From positions 1 through 64,000 of the forward strand of contig CAZSHX010000013.1 in the NCBI GenBank assembly GCA_964606895.1: a stretch of 64,000 bases of DNA, read 5' to 3'. The notes below the pieces were generated by a model that was not told where the DNA came from, made no database searches, and worked only from the letters and a program-made list of their open reading frames with translations. The stretch's first letter is position 1. The number at the start of each line of letters is the position of its first letter. This DNA comes from CAZSHX01 sp964606895. GTDB lineage: Bacteria; Bacteroidota; Ignavibacteria; Kapaibacteriales; UBA2268. This document shows, piece after piece, positions 1 through 10,400 of the stretch. A program made the position numbers and the translations under genes.

Positions 1-2
1 AT

Positions 3-737
3 TACCCGACGGAAATCATCGGAAGCATCAAATTTGAAAAAGATGATATTCAAAGGGACATTTTAAATGTTTACATATTCTCCTATCCTAAAACTTACGA
101 AATAATCAGTATTGACAGCATCACCTTTTATAATGACCAATATCAACCTTTAACTATTGGCAATCAGGTTTGGATGCTGAAAAACCTTAATGTTGACCAC
201 TACCGAACGGGTGACAACATTCCACAAGTTACTGATTCAGTTCAATGGCAAAATCTTGTAACAGGAGCATGGTGCTTTTTTAACAATGACTCAGCACGAG
301 AGCCGATTTTGGGAAAACTGTATAATTGGTACTCAGTTAATGATTCAAGAGGATTAGCTCCTTTAGGTTGGCACATTCCTACCGATGAAGAATGGAAAAC
401 ATTAGAAATATTTTTAGGAATGTCTCATTCAAGTTCAGATAGCATGGGTGGAAGGGGAAATAATGAAGGTGGAAAATTGAAAGAAACCGGTTTAATCAAG
501 TGGAGTGATCCTAATACCGGAGCAACCAACGAAACCGGCTTTACTGCTCTTCCGGGGAACTTCCGCCGCGGAAACGGCTGGAGTTTTGCTGATGGGCATG
601 ATAACGGATTTTGGTGTTCTGACCAATATAATGCTACTATGGGATTGTGGAGGAGTTTGCGTTATTGTTATGCCGATATTTACAGGTCACCTATTTTTAA
701 GAATTACGGTTTTTCAGTTCGATGTGTGAAGGACTGA
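3..737 (+). CDS. FISUMP-domain secreted protein, 5' end outside window
   Basis: The reading frame is open from the first complete codon of the window. The ATG at 174 is internal, not the start: the codons before it read YPTEIIGSIKFE, which matches the region before the FISUMP domain in the protein at 30006-30935. The FISUMP domain follows, with the motifs KLYNWYSVND, GLAPLGWHIPTDEEW and the terminal SVRCVKD. FISUMP is a putative surface domain of unknown molecular function, common in Fibrobacteres and Bacteroidota. The missing part should hold the signal peptide and the start of the shared N-terminal domain. The next gene, 77 bases downstream, is also a FISUMP protein, so this looks like a paralogue cluster. 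The family call is firm; the role is unknown. Confidence 0.88.
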   Translation, partial: YPTEIIGSIKFEKDDIQRDILNVYIFSYPKTYEIISIDSITFYNDQYQPLTIGNQVWMLKNLNVDHYRTGDNIPQVTDSVQWQNLVTGAWCFFNNDSAREPILGKLYNWYSVNDSRGLAPLGWHIPTDEEWKTLEIFLGMSHSSSDSMGGRGNNEGGKLKETGLIKWSDPNTGATNETGFTALPGNFRRGNGWSFADGHDNGFWCSDQYNATMGLWRSLRYCYADIYRSPIFKNYGFSVRCVKD

Positions 738-814
738 GGGACTGGTGAATTGAATTTTATAATCTGTTTTTTCTTGAAGTGAAAGAAATGAATGTTCAAA
801 AAGGGAATATAATC

Positions 815-1483
815 ATGAATAAAATAATATTAATAATATCATTTACAGTTTTAACATTTTTATTCAGTTGTGGAAAAGATAATTCAACTGAAATCCAACC
901 CGACAAACCCGGTACGAAAACAATTGGTTCTCAGGTTTGGCAAATCAGGAATCTTGATGTTGACCATTACCGAAATGGTGATTCCATACCAGAAGTCAGA
1001 GATAGTATAGAATGGAAAAAACTAACATCCGGTGCTTGGTGTTACTACAACAACGACACCTCAAACGGAAAAATCTACGGTAAACTTTACAACTGGTATG
1101 CAGTTAACGATCCGCGGGGATTAGCTCCTTCGGGATGGCACGTTCCATCAGAAGCCGAGTGGACAACCCTTACCAATTTCCTGGGTGGTGAGAGTATTGC
1201 CGGTGGCAAATTGAAAGAAACAGGAACAGAGCATTGGCAAAACCAAAATGAAGAAACTACAAACTCAAGCGGTTTTACTGCACTTCCGGGTGGATGGCGT
1301 GAAGGCAGTTTTGGCAGATTCGAGGATGTTCTGGGTAACTTTGGATATTGGTGGTCATCTACCGAGAAATCAAAATCGGTTGAAGCTTGGGGCAGAAATA
1401 TGTACTCAAGCAGTAGCTATATCGAAAGGCACTTCACTGTTGAAAGTAGCGGCGTTTCGGTAAGATGCGTGAGAGATAATTGA
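815..1483 (+). CDS. FISUMP-domain lipoprotein
   Basis: The ATG at 815 is preferred to the upstream GTG at 779 and ATG at 788. From it the protein begins with a clean lipoprotein signal (MNKIILIISF, then FLFSC with Cys19), and an AGGG ribosome-binding sequence lies about 10 bases upstream. The mature protein is therefore probably a lipid-anchored surface or periplasmic protein. After a short linker come the FISUMP motifs: IGSQVWQIRNLDVDHYRNGD, YGKLYNWYAVND, GLAPSGWHVPSEAEW and the C-terminal SVRCVRDN. It lacks the extra N-terminal domain seen in the FISUMP proteins at 30006 and 35955. The molecular function of FISUMP is not known. Confidence 0.87.
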   Translation: MNKIILIISFTVLTFLFSCGKDNSTEIQPDKPGTKTIGSQVWQIRNLDVDHYRNGDSIPEVRDSIEWKKLTSGAWCYYNNDTSNGKIYGKLYNWYAVNDPRGLAPSGWHVPSEAEWTTLTNFLGGESIAGGKLKETGTEHWQNQNEETTNSSGFTALPGGWREGSFGRFEDVLGNFGYWWSSTEKSKSVEAWGRNMYSSSSYIERHFTVESSGVSVRCVRDN

Positions 1484-1616
1484 TTACAGATAATAACCAT
1501 CTTTTAATGGAAATTACTAATAATTTGTAAAGTCTCTAATTTTTCTTTAATTTAAAAATTGTCAATAATGCTTTCTTGATTTATTTTTAAAATTAAATTA
1601 TGTTCGGGGATTTGGT

Positions 1617-3782
1617 ATGAAAACAATGCATCTGCAAATATTTTTCCTTATGGTGGTTTCTATTCTGATAATGGCTTCCATAAACAGTCTTGTTTCACTT
1701 CCAACAGATAAATCAGCTAAAATCCAAATGATTTATCCTATTGACGGAACTCTCTTCCCTCCCGAAATTCCTTCTCCGACTTTCATTTGGTCAGAAACCA
1801 AAAGTAACATCAAAAAATGGCAGGTCGAAATTTTCATTGACGGTATTGGTGTAATCACCTCAGAAATAGTTTCAAAACCCCAATGGAAACCCAAGAAATC
1901 AGTCTGGGAAAAGGTAAAACTTAACTCAATTACTAAAAATGCAGTTTTCACTCTATCATCTTTCGAGAACAAAAAAGCTAAGAAAATCCTGAGTATAAAT
2001 TTCAAAACTTCTGCCGATTCAGTTGGTGCACCTATATTTTATCGAGATGTACCTCTTCCATTCAGCTATGCACTTAGGCATCTTGACGAAATTCGATGGC
2101 GTTTGGGTTATGTTAATTCCGATACTCTGGCGGGAGTGGTGATGGAAAAACTACCAGCCTGTGCCAACTGCCACAGCTTTTCTGCAAACGGCAGAACTAT
2201 CGCTATGGATCTGGATGCTCACAGCGGAAAAGATGCCTATGGTATCGCAAATATTGAAAAGAACACCGTTCTCCACAAAATAATCCGATGGAGTGTATTC
2301 CAGAACAGCGAACCTACCTATGCCCTACTGACCAGTACTTCTCCCGATGGGGACCATTTTGTCAGCACTCTGAAGGATAATGAGTTTTTTGTTGTTCAGC
2401 CCGATTTGTCGTACTCTCAGCTTTTTTTTCCTATAAAGGGAATACTCGCTGTTTATCACCTTGATGAAGATAAATTCACTTCGCTTCCGGGTGCAGACGA
2501 TTCAAATTTTGTTCAGTCTAATCCTGTCTGGACACCTGATGGCAAAACCATTTATTTCACAAAAGCGGCGGCCATTCCAAGTTCGGAAAGTGGCTTTATT
2601 ACATCATTTGAAAGGGATTCAGTAAAATACAAAGCTTTGGTTGACGATTTCTATTCAGGCAAACGCACTTTTAAGTATGATATTTATAAAATTCCATTCA
2701 ATGATGGGAATGGAGGTAAAGCTGAACCAATTCCAGGGGCATCAGCCAACGGAATGAGCAACTACTTCCCCAAAATTTCTCCAAACGGAAAATGGATGGT
2801 TTTCTGTCAGGCAAAAAATTATATGTTGTTACAGCCCGACAGCCGCTTGTTCATCGTACCAGCCGAAGGTGGTTCTGCCCGCGAAATGAAATGCAATACA
2901 AACAACATGAACTCCTGGCATTCCTGGTCACCGAACAGCAAATGGCTTGTTTTTTCTTCGAAAATGCTGGGCACTTACACAAAGCTTTACCTAACTCATA
3001 TTGACGAAAACGGAAACGATACTCCTCCTGTACTTTTGGAGAACATGAACCTGCCCGATAGGGTTGCTAATATTCCTGAATTCGTGAATATTCAACCCGG
3101 TGGCATGGATAAAATTATTCCAAAGTTCCTTTTGGATGACTACTTCAAATTTCAGGACGGAGCAAAAAAAGCGGAAGCAGGAGATTTGAAAGGTGCACTC
3201 GAAGATTTCGATAAAGCCGCCATTGTTGATTCGAATAATTTCATGGTCTTCGGTGCCAGAGGCTATGTTAAGTTAGAAATGGGACGCTTAGATGATGCAC
3301 TAAACGATTTCAACCATGCGATTCAGCTAAAACAGACAGAAGCAAAACTTTATAATATGCGTGGTTTTGCAAATAAAGAACTTGGAAAAACTGATGATGC
3401 AGTCAGCGATTTTTCAATGGCGATAAAATATAATCCAAGTGATGCGGAATCTTACAATGCAAGAGCTGATATATATATCGAAATGAAAAAATTTACTGAA
3501 GCTATAAATGACCTTGATCAGGCAGTAAAAATCAATCCAGGTTATTTCACAGCCTATTATACCCGAGGTTTGGCAAAAATTCAACAAGAAGATTTCAAAA
3601 ATGCTATTCCGGATTTCAACAAAGCGATTGAACTAAACGCAAGTTTCACTCATGCCTACTATTATCGGGGAGTTTCAAAGATAACACTTGGTGAAAAAGA
3701 AGCAGGATGTCTGGATTTGCATAAAGCTTTAAAACTTGGATTCAAATATGCCGAGCAGGCAATTAATGAAAACTGCAAATGA
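1617..3782 (+). CDS. Secreted beta-propeller/TPR protein with one heme c motif
   Basis: Residues 1-27 form a hydrophobic signal or anchor. Residues 40-130 look like an Ig-type region. A single CxxCH heme-attachment motif (Cys182, Cys185, His186; CANCH) follows, then TolB/PD40-type propeller segments around residues 190-490 (for example PVWTPDGKTIYFTK, KISPNGKWMVFC, SWSPNSKWLVFSS). The C-terminal third (about 515-715) holds six 34-residue TPR repeats. CxxCH motifs bind c-type heme covalently after export, so the protein probably acts outside the cytoplasm. Partner and substrate are unknown. The domain order resembles TolB-like TPR proteins of Bacteroidota. The start has a GGGGA sequence about 8 bases upstream. 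One CxxCH alone does not prove heme binding, but it sits in a conserved-looking PACANCHSFS context. Confidence 0.8.
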   Translation: MKTMHLQIFFLMVVSILIMASINSLVSLPTDKSAKIQMIYPIDGTLFPPEIPSPTFIWSETKSNIKKWQVEIFIDGIGVITSEIVSKPQWKPKKSVWEKVKLNSITKNAVFTLSSFENKKAKKILSINFKTSADSVGAPIFYRDVPLPFSYALRHLDEIRWRLGYVNSDTLAGVVMEKLPACANCHSFSANGRTIAMDLDAHSGKDAYGIANIEKNTVLHKIIRWSVFQNSEPTYALLTSTSPDGDHFVSTLKDNEFFVVQPDLSYSQLFFPIKGILAVYHLDEDKFTSLPGADDSNFVQSNPVWTPDGKTIYFTKAAAIPSSESGFITSFERDSVKYKALVDDFYSGKRTFKYDIYKIPFNDGNGGKAEPIPGASANGMSNYFPKISPNGKWMVFCQAKNYMLLQPDSRLFIVPAEGGSAREMKCNTNNMNSWHSWSPNSKWLVFSSKMLGTYTKLYLTHIDENGNDTPPVLLENMNLPDRVANIPEFVNIQPGGMDKIIPKFLLDDYFKFQDGAKKAEAGDLKGALEDFDKAAIVDSNNFMVFGARGYVKLEMGRLDDALNDFNHAIQLKQTEAKLYNMRGFANKELGKTDDAVSDFSMAIKYNPSDAESYNARADIYIEMKKFTEAINDLDQAVKINPGYFTAYYTRGLAKIQQEDFKNAIPDFNKAIELNASFTHAYYYRGVSKITLGEKEAGCLDLHKALKLGFKYAEQAINENCK

Positions 3783-4184
3783 TAATTAATTTGAAGAAAA
3801 TGTTTATTAAAAACAGACGATGGCAAATCATTTTCAATTGATATAAGGTTAATGACAATTTATGAATTATCAATTACATTACTTTTCTTTGAAAACCAAA
3901 ATCTAATTTGTCGAATGAAAGTTCACCCGCTTGGAACATTCCAAAGATTTCGTTAAATTGCATTTTGGGAGTGATTCAATTACTTGTACGCCCGCACATC
4001 CGTTCTTTGTAAATGTGCGTGGGTTGTAGTAAAAGATTTGAGTGTCGGAGATTCGCTCTTTGGATTTAACGTAGGGTCAAGGCATGCCTTGACCCTACAC
4101 GATTTGTTTTTGGACCTTGGGATATAGCCACATTTTTTCAGAAATAAAAAACCCTCGCAACTCATTGAATTACAAGGGTTTCCG
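3783..4184. other. Intergenic region with palindromes
   Basis: No convincing gene is seen. The region holds an imperfect inverted repeat near 3991-4024 (CCCGCACAT and ATGTGCGTGGG arms) and a perfect 28-base palindrome at 4071-4098. It ends at the 3' end of the minus-strand tRNA-Leu. Confidence 0.6.
4071..4098. repeat. Perfect 28-base palindrome
   Basis: The 28 bases are identical to their reverse complement; the left arm begins GTAGGGTCAAGGCA and the centre is GCATGC. It lies in non-coding DNA, 290 bases after the preceding stop. Very similar palindromes (GTAGGG...CCCTAC around a GCATGC core) are, from memory, scattered intergenically in several phyla, so this is probably a dispersed palindromic element. 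A T-tract is not directly attached, which argues against a plain terminator. Confidence 0.75.
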
Positions 4185-4269
4185 TGCTCAGAGAGGGACT
4201 CGAACCCTCACGGGAATTTCTCCCACAGGATTTTAAGTCCTGTGCGTCTACCAGTTCCGCCATCCGAGC
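4185..4269 (-). tRNA. tRNA-Leu (anticodon TAA)
   Basis: On the minus strand the sequence folds as a class II tRNA of 85 nt. The acceptor stem GCTCGGA pairs with TCTGAGC with one G-T wobble and discriminator A. The D-arm starts GGCGGAACTGG. The anticodon stem CAGGA/TCCTG encloses the loop CTTAAAA (anticodon TAA). There is a long variable arm, and the T-arm contains GGTTCGAGTCC. The CCA end is not encoded. It reads UUA leucine codons, which are common in this AT-rich genome. Confidence 0.95.
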
Positions 4270-4406
4270 AGAATTCAAAAATAACAATATTATTTCTAAT
4301 AACAAAAGATTTTTTATTTTTTTCGGCATTTTTTGTAACTAAATAATGTTTAAAAGCGTCTATATATTTCTGTATTTATTGACAATTTTTAATTTTCGGG
4401 ATTCAC

Positions 4407-7331
4407 ATGAAGAAATTTCTCTTTTCGATCTTTGTTTTACTCTTTATTTTTGATACCACTTATTCACAATTTGATGGAAAGAGGATTCCTCCATTCCTTT
4501 CTGCAGAGAATTATTCCAATTCATTGAATTTCTTCTATAAACCAAGTAAATTTCCAAAAGTGGCTTATGAAAAGCATGCCCCTTCAACCCTTTTGGGAAA
4601 TACAAAGTTTAAAGTTCTGAATATCTCAGGCTATAACGAAAGCCAGACTGAAACATGGATATCCATAAATCCGAAAAATCCTAAAATTGTTGTTGCCGCT
4701 TCAAACGACAGCCGTTACAATACGATGGATGCAAAATACATGATGGGAGCTTACTACACTTCCGACGGCGGTTCATCATGGGCAGTTTCAACAACTCCCA
4801 GTAATCTTGATGCCGCTATAATCAAACCTCCTACAGCAGGAGGAATGACAAACTTCGATCCCGGACTTGCTTTCGATTCCAAAGGAAATCTTTTTTATTG
4901 CTATGGTTTTTGCCAAACACCTGAGAACATTACCTCTGGAGATAACGGAATATTTGTTGTCAGTTCAACTGATGGCGGCAAAACATGGGGTTCGCCTTCT
5001 ACTGTAATCAAAGAAGTTGGTAAACCCGTTCAGGCATTTCATGACAGATATACAATGACAGCCGATATTAATGCCGCTTCACCATACAAAGACAATATCT
5101 ACATCGCATGGCAGAGATTCAATGTTAACGACGGAGTCTGCTTTTCTACTTCCAAAGACCAAGGAACAACATGGTCAACACCAATTAAATTGGATAAATC
5201 TGATTATAATACACAATCTCCAAGCCCAAGCGTGGGTCCCAATGGAGAAATTTATGTTGTTTGGCAGTACAAAAGCAGTATGACAACAACTGATGCCGTT
5301 ATTCAAAGGTCATTGGACGGCGGGAAAACCTGGCTCACAAATTCGGTTAAGGCACAAACTGTCAGGAATCTTGGTTTAATCAGTTCCCAAAGTATGCGTA
5401 GTGTACTTTACGACAAACAATCCTTAAGAATTTCCTCCTATCCTTCAATTGCGGTTGATTGCTCCGAAAGTCCAAGAAAAGGAACAATATATATTGTTCA
5501 GAATGGAAAAGACGGCTACAACAATCCGGGAGTTTTAATGACAAAATCAATTGATAATGGTCTTACTTGGTCTGCAACCAAAAAAGTAGATGAAAATAAG
5601 ACAGGCACCGATGTATTTATGCCTTCAATTTCTGTTGACCCTATTAATGGAAACGTTTCAATTCTCTATTACAGTTCCCAAAATGATTCTGCTAATATCG
5701 GAGTTGATGCTTATCTTGCATTTTCACCCGACGGTGTAAATTTTAAAAATATTCGTCTGACTGCCAATACATGGTATCTTTCAAGTGCTATGAGTGTTGA
5801 TTTGCAAAGTGCTGGTAATTCTTATTATGGAGATTATACATCAATAGCTTCTTACAACGGCAGAATCTATCCTTGTTTTTGGATGCCGAATGCACCGAAT
5901 GGAATGTTTTGGACAAATAATGCTTACGTCGCCTTGATTTCAGATGACCCGCAAGCCCCCGAAAATCTCACAGTCGCTAATTCAAGTCTGACACCGAGCA
6001 AGGTAACTCTAAATTGGATTGACCCTACCGAAGACCTTTTTGGTAATGCTTTGCAGGATTTTAAGATTATTGTTTACAAAGATAATATCGAAATTGGACA
6101 AGTGAATAAAGGTGTTTTGCAATTTGTTGATAATTCTGCCGAAGATGGCAAAAAATTCACATATTCCTTACGAACAAGAATTACTCCCGAAAAGGAAAGT
6201 GAACTTGTCTCTGTCACAGTTATTGCTGGAGGTTCTCCTCAGCCTCTGCCGCCCACAAATATTGCATGCAAACCCGTTGCTGAGGGAATAATGGTCAGTT
6301 GGACAAATCCCGCAAAACATATAGATAGTTCTGTAGTAAATGATTTATACAAAATTGATATTTACAGCGATAATGTATTAATCAAATCGGTTCAGACTCC
6401 TGATATTCAGGCAGGTATGGTAAGTTCGGCAACTATCAGTTCATCATTAAAAGCATTTCATTCAATCAAATTGATTGCCGTCGGAAAAAGGAACACCACC
6501 GAAACGCAAAGTGAATTTTCTGATTCTGTTGTTTCATATAGTGGAGCGGCATTACTGAATATTACTGAAAATTTCGATAATTCATCTGATTCAGTAGTTT
6601 ATTACTCAAAAGGAGTTAAAGGTAATTGGGGAAAAACAAATAAAGCCTCCTATTCCCTGCCATTTTCAATGACTGATTCTCCAAACGGAAAATACGTTGG
6701 TTCTTTTGTAAATGATATTATTTTTGCTCCTGTTAGAATACAATCAGGCAAAACGATGTTCAACTTCAGACACATTGCAATAATTGACCCGAATGGTGAT
6801 TTTGGTATTGTAAAAGTATCAAGAGACTTTGGAAAGAATTGGGATAACATTGCATGGTTCAATCAGGACAGCTCATCAAATTTCACTGATGATGTTACAA
6901 CAAGCAACTGGCAATGGGTGGCACGCGACCTGAAAAAATATGAAGGTGATACACTTTACATTGCTTTTTCAATGGTATCAAATCCCGTAAAAATTAAGGA
7001 TGGCTGGTATATTGATAATATTCAGCTGAATGACGGATCTGCAGTTTATGAAGAATTAAGTGATTTATTTAGTAAAACTATGGTCGAGATTAGTCCAAAT
7101 CCTGCATCCGACAAGATAAATCTGAGAGTTGGAATTCCTGTTGCAGGCTATTGCACAATCGAGATAGATGATGTTTTGGGTAGTAAAATCAAGACTATAT
7201 TCTCTGATAATTCGCAAGCAGGTGAATTCAATTTTGACTTGTCTATCAATGATATTCAGAGCGGTGTATATTACATCAAGGTTACGATTAACGGTATTTC
7301 CAAAACTTCAGGATTTGTCAAAATCAAATAA
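4407..7331 (+). CDS. BNR/sialidase-like propeller protein with T9SS tail
   Basis: A signal peptide (MKKFLFSIFVLLFIFDTTYS) is followed by a beta-propeller of about residues 60-500 carrying repeated Asp-box motifs: SDGGSSW, STDGGKTW, SKDQGTTW, SLDGGKTW and SIDNGLTW. Residues 510-710 look like two fibronectin-type III modules, and about 720-880 a jelly-roll-like module (FNFRHIAI, WYIDNIQL). The last 80 residues form a type A T9SS sorting domain (ISPNPASDKINL ... GVYYIKVTINGISK). It should be exported by Sec, then moved across the outer membrane by T9SS. Propellers with BNR repeats can be glycosidases or purely adhesive. No sialidase catalytic set was identified, so the substrate is unknown. Confidence 0.88.
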   Translation: MKKFLFSIFVLLFIFDTTYSQFDGKRIPPFLSAENYSNSLNFFYKPSKFPKVAYEKHAPSTLLGNTKFKVLNISGYNESQTETWISINPKNPKIVVAASNDSRYNTMDAKYMMGAYYTSDGGSSWAVSTTPSNLDAAIIKPPTAGGMTNFDPGLAFDSKGNLFYCYGFCQTPENITSGDNGIFVVSSTDGGKTWGSPSTVIKEVGKPVQAFHDRYTMTADINAASPYKDNIYIAWQRFNVNDGVCFSTSKDQGTTWSTPIKLDKSDYNTQSPSPSVGPNGEIYVVWQYKSSMTTTDAVIQRSLDGGKTWLTNSVKAQTVRNLGLISSQSMRSVLYDKQSLRISSYPSIAVDCSESPRKGTIYIVQNGKDGYNNPGVLMTKSIDNGLTWSATKKVDENKTGTDVFMPSISVDPINGNVSILYYSSQNDSANIGVDAYLAFSPDGVNFKNIRLTANTWYLSSAMSVDLQSAGNSYYGDYTSIASYNGRIYPCFWMPNAPNGMFWTNNAYVALISDDPQAPENLTVANSSLTPSKVTLNWIDPTEDLFGNALQDFKIIVYKDNIEIGQVNKGVLQFVDNSAEDGKKFTYSLRTRITPEKESELVSVTVIAGGSPQPLPPTNIACKPVAEGIMVSWTNPAKHIDSSVVNDLYKIDIYSDNVLIKSVQTPDIQAGMVSSATISSSLKAFHSIKLIAVGKRNTTETQSEFSDSVVSYSGAALLNITENFDNSSDSVVYYSKGVKGNWGKTNKASYSLPFSMTDSPNGKYVGSFVNDIIFAPVRIQSGKTMFNFRHIAIIDPNGDFGIVKVSRDFGKNWDNIAWFNQDSSSNFTDDVTTSNWQWVARDLKKYEGDTLYIAFSMVSNPVKIKDGWYIDNIQLNDGSAVYEELSDLFSKTMVEISPNPASDKINLRVGIPVAGYCTIEIDDVLGSKIKTIFSDNSQAGEFNFDLSINDIQSGVYYIKVTINGISKTSGFVKIK

Positions 7332-7407
7332 AAAAATAAATTTTTAATAAATACCATGTTTTAGCGTCTTGAAAATGATATTTATGTTCAACTAAATATT
7401 TGGTTTT

Positions 7408-10400
7408 ATGCTCAATCCAAATCAGGCTTTTGAGGACGATTTATACTTTGAATATTTAAAAGACCCTGACTCAGTATCTCAGGAATGGAAAAGCTATTTT
7501 GAAAAAAACAAAAAAGCCCAAACCGGAGGTATATCCTATCAGACCATTTTAACAAAATCAGCGGCTGTTGAGTCAAAGCGAGTTGAAACAACTCCGAAAA
7601 ATCTTACAGGAAATCAGGAAATTCTTGAACCTCTTTCCAATGTTCAGTCCAAAGTTGCCGAAAACATGCAACTTAGCCTTGAAGTACCTACCGCAACTTC
7701 TGTAAGAACTATTCCCGTTAAAGCATTAGACGAAAACAGAAGAATAATCAACAAATACCTTCTGAAAATGAAACGCCGCAAAGTTTCATTTACTCATGTT
7801 CTTGCATGGGCAATTGTAAAAGCTCTTCAAAAATATCCCGGAATGAACGATTCTTTTAGAATAGACGGCGGGAAAGCATTCAGAGTAAAAAAAGAATCAA
7901 TCAATATAGGTCTGGCTGTTGATATTACAAAAAAGGACGGAACAAGAACCCTATTGGTTCCATCGGTTAAAAATGCAGGAGTCTTTAACTTTTCTGACTT
8001 TATCATCCACTATGATGCATTGATTGACAAAGCCCGAAACAATAAACTTGATATAGACGATTTGATGAATACCACGGTTACACTGACTAACCCCGGTATG
8101 ATAGGTACATCTTTCTCCAGTCCGCGATTAATGAGCGGGCAGGGTTTGATTGTTGCCGCCGGAGCTATAGACTACCCAACCGAGTTTCAGGCTATGAAAC
8201 CCGAATTCCTGACTACATTCGCTGTATCCAAAGTTCTGACGATAACCAGCACTTATGACCACAGGATAATTCAAGGTGCAGAATCTGCTGAATTTTTATC
8301 TTATATATCAAAACTACTAATAGGCGAAGAACAATTTTACGACCAAATATTCGCAAGTCTTCGCATTCCCTTCGAACCGATTCGCTGGGCAAAGGATATT
8401 TCAAAGGGAAGCCATTATGGGACTTCCGACCCATTTGAAATGTATGAAAAAAGTGCTCATGTTGTGCTAATGATAAATGCTTATCGGGTCAGAGGGCATC
8501 TTCTTGCATCAATAAATCCGCTGGGACAGGAATCATATTACTATCCTGAATTAGACCCTGCATATTACGGATTTACGATTTGGGATCTGGACAGAGAATT
8601 TCATGCTGATGATAACTGGAAAAGCAACAACCTTGCTCTTCGCGAAATCATTGAGATAATGAGGGAAACCTATTGCGGTCCTATTGGCTTCGAATTTATG
8701 CACATTCAAGACCCCGTAAAAAAGGAATGGATAAAATTCACTCTCGAAGAAGTTGGAAGAACAAGAACATTTTCGCCCGAAGATAAATTACGATTCTTCA
8801 GAAAAATTGTTGAAGCTGAAGAATTTGAAAACTTCCTCCATACCAAATTTGTCGGTCATAAACGGTTCTCGCTCGAAGGCGGAGAAGCCATGATTGTAAT
8901 GCTTGACAAAATATTTGAACTTGCGGCTGATAACGAACTGAAATCTATTGCCCTGGGAATGGCACACAGAGGAAGGCTGAATGTTCTTGCAAATATCACA
9001 GCAAAGCCTTTAGAAAAAATATTTAATGAATTTGAAGGAACGATTGACCCCTATTCATATCACGGAAGCGGTGATGTCAAGTATCACCTTGGAGAACATT
9101 GCACCTACAGGACTTCAGAAGGAAAAGCGATTGATGTTATCCTTTCGCCTAATCCGAGCCACCTTGAGCTTGTAAACCCCGTTATAGAGGGAATGGCAAG
9201 AGCACTTGAAAATAAAATTGAAGATGCTTCACATTCACTTTCTTTGCCCGTTCTGATTCATGGCGACGCGGCTTTTGCAGGTCAGGGTATTGTTGCCGAA
9301 ACTTTGAATCTTTCCCAATTACAGGGCTATAAAACAGGCGGGACAATTCATATTATTATTAACAATCAGATTGGATTCACTACATCTGCTCAGGATGCCC
9401 GCTCGACAGTTTATGCTACCGATGTGGCAAAGATGATTCAGGTACCGATTATTCATGTAAACGGCAATGACCCCGAAGCTGTTGTTTCAGCTTCTATTTT
9501 TGCTTTTGAATATAGAAACAGATTCAAGAGCGATGTGATTATTGATATGATTTGTTACAGAAAATATGGGCATAATGAGGGCGATGAACCATCTTATACT
9601 CAGCCGCTACTTTACAAAAAGATTAAACTGATGAAACCCCTGAGTAATTCTTACAACAGGATTCTTATAAGTGACGGCACAATCACCGAAGAATCTGCCG
9701 TTAATACTTACCGTGAGGTTCAGGACAAATATTACAATGCTTATTCAAATAGAAAATCAGTTTTAAACAACAATGAAATTGTGGAACCCGAGAAAGTTTC
9801 TATCTTTGAAAAAGTAAATACCCAAGTTTCTGATTCAATCTTAGAAGATGTTGCAAGAGCAATTACTTCAGTACCCGATGACTTCACTCCTAATTCAAAA
9901 ATCAAAACTCTTCTTACTAAACGATTGGAAATGGTTGAATCAACTGTTCCGCAAATTGATTGGGCGATGGCTGAGGCTCTTGCATTCGGAACATTATTGG
10001 TTGAAGGTAAAAACATTCGGATAACAGGTCAGGATTCCCGCAGGGGAACATTCAGCCAAAGACATTCAGTTTTGACTGATGTTACGAACGAAAATATTTT
10101 TGTTCCATTGCAGAATATCAGCTCGAATCAAGGAAAATTCAGGATTTACGATAGTCCGCTGTCTGAAGTTGCAGTTCTGGGCTTTGAATATGGCTATAGT
10201 GTTATTGATAAAGATGGTCTTGTTCTATGGGAGGCACAATTCGGCGATTTCGTCAATGGTGCTCAGGCAATTATTGACCAGTTTATTGCATGTGCCGAAA
10301 CAAAATGGAATCAGAAATCAAACCTTGTTCTCCTTCTCCCCCACAGCTACGACGGTCAGGGCTCGGAACATTCATCCGCACGCTTCGAAAGATTTCTTCA

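Noticed and set aside
174..737. ATG at 174 as the start of the first gene
   Set aside because: The same frame is open back to the window edge and matches the N-terminal domain of the paralogue at 30006.
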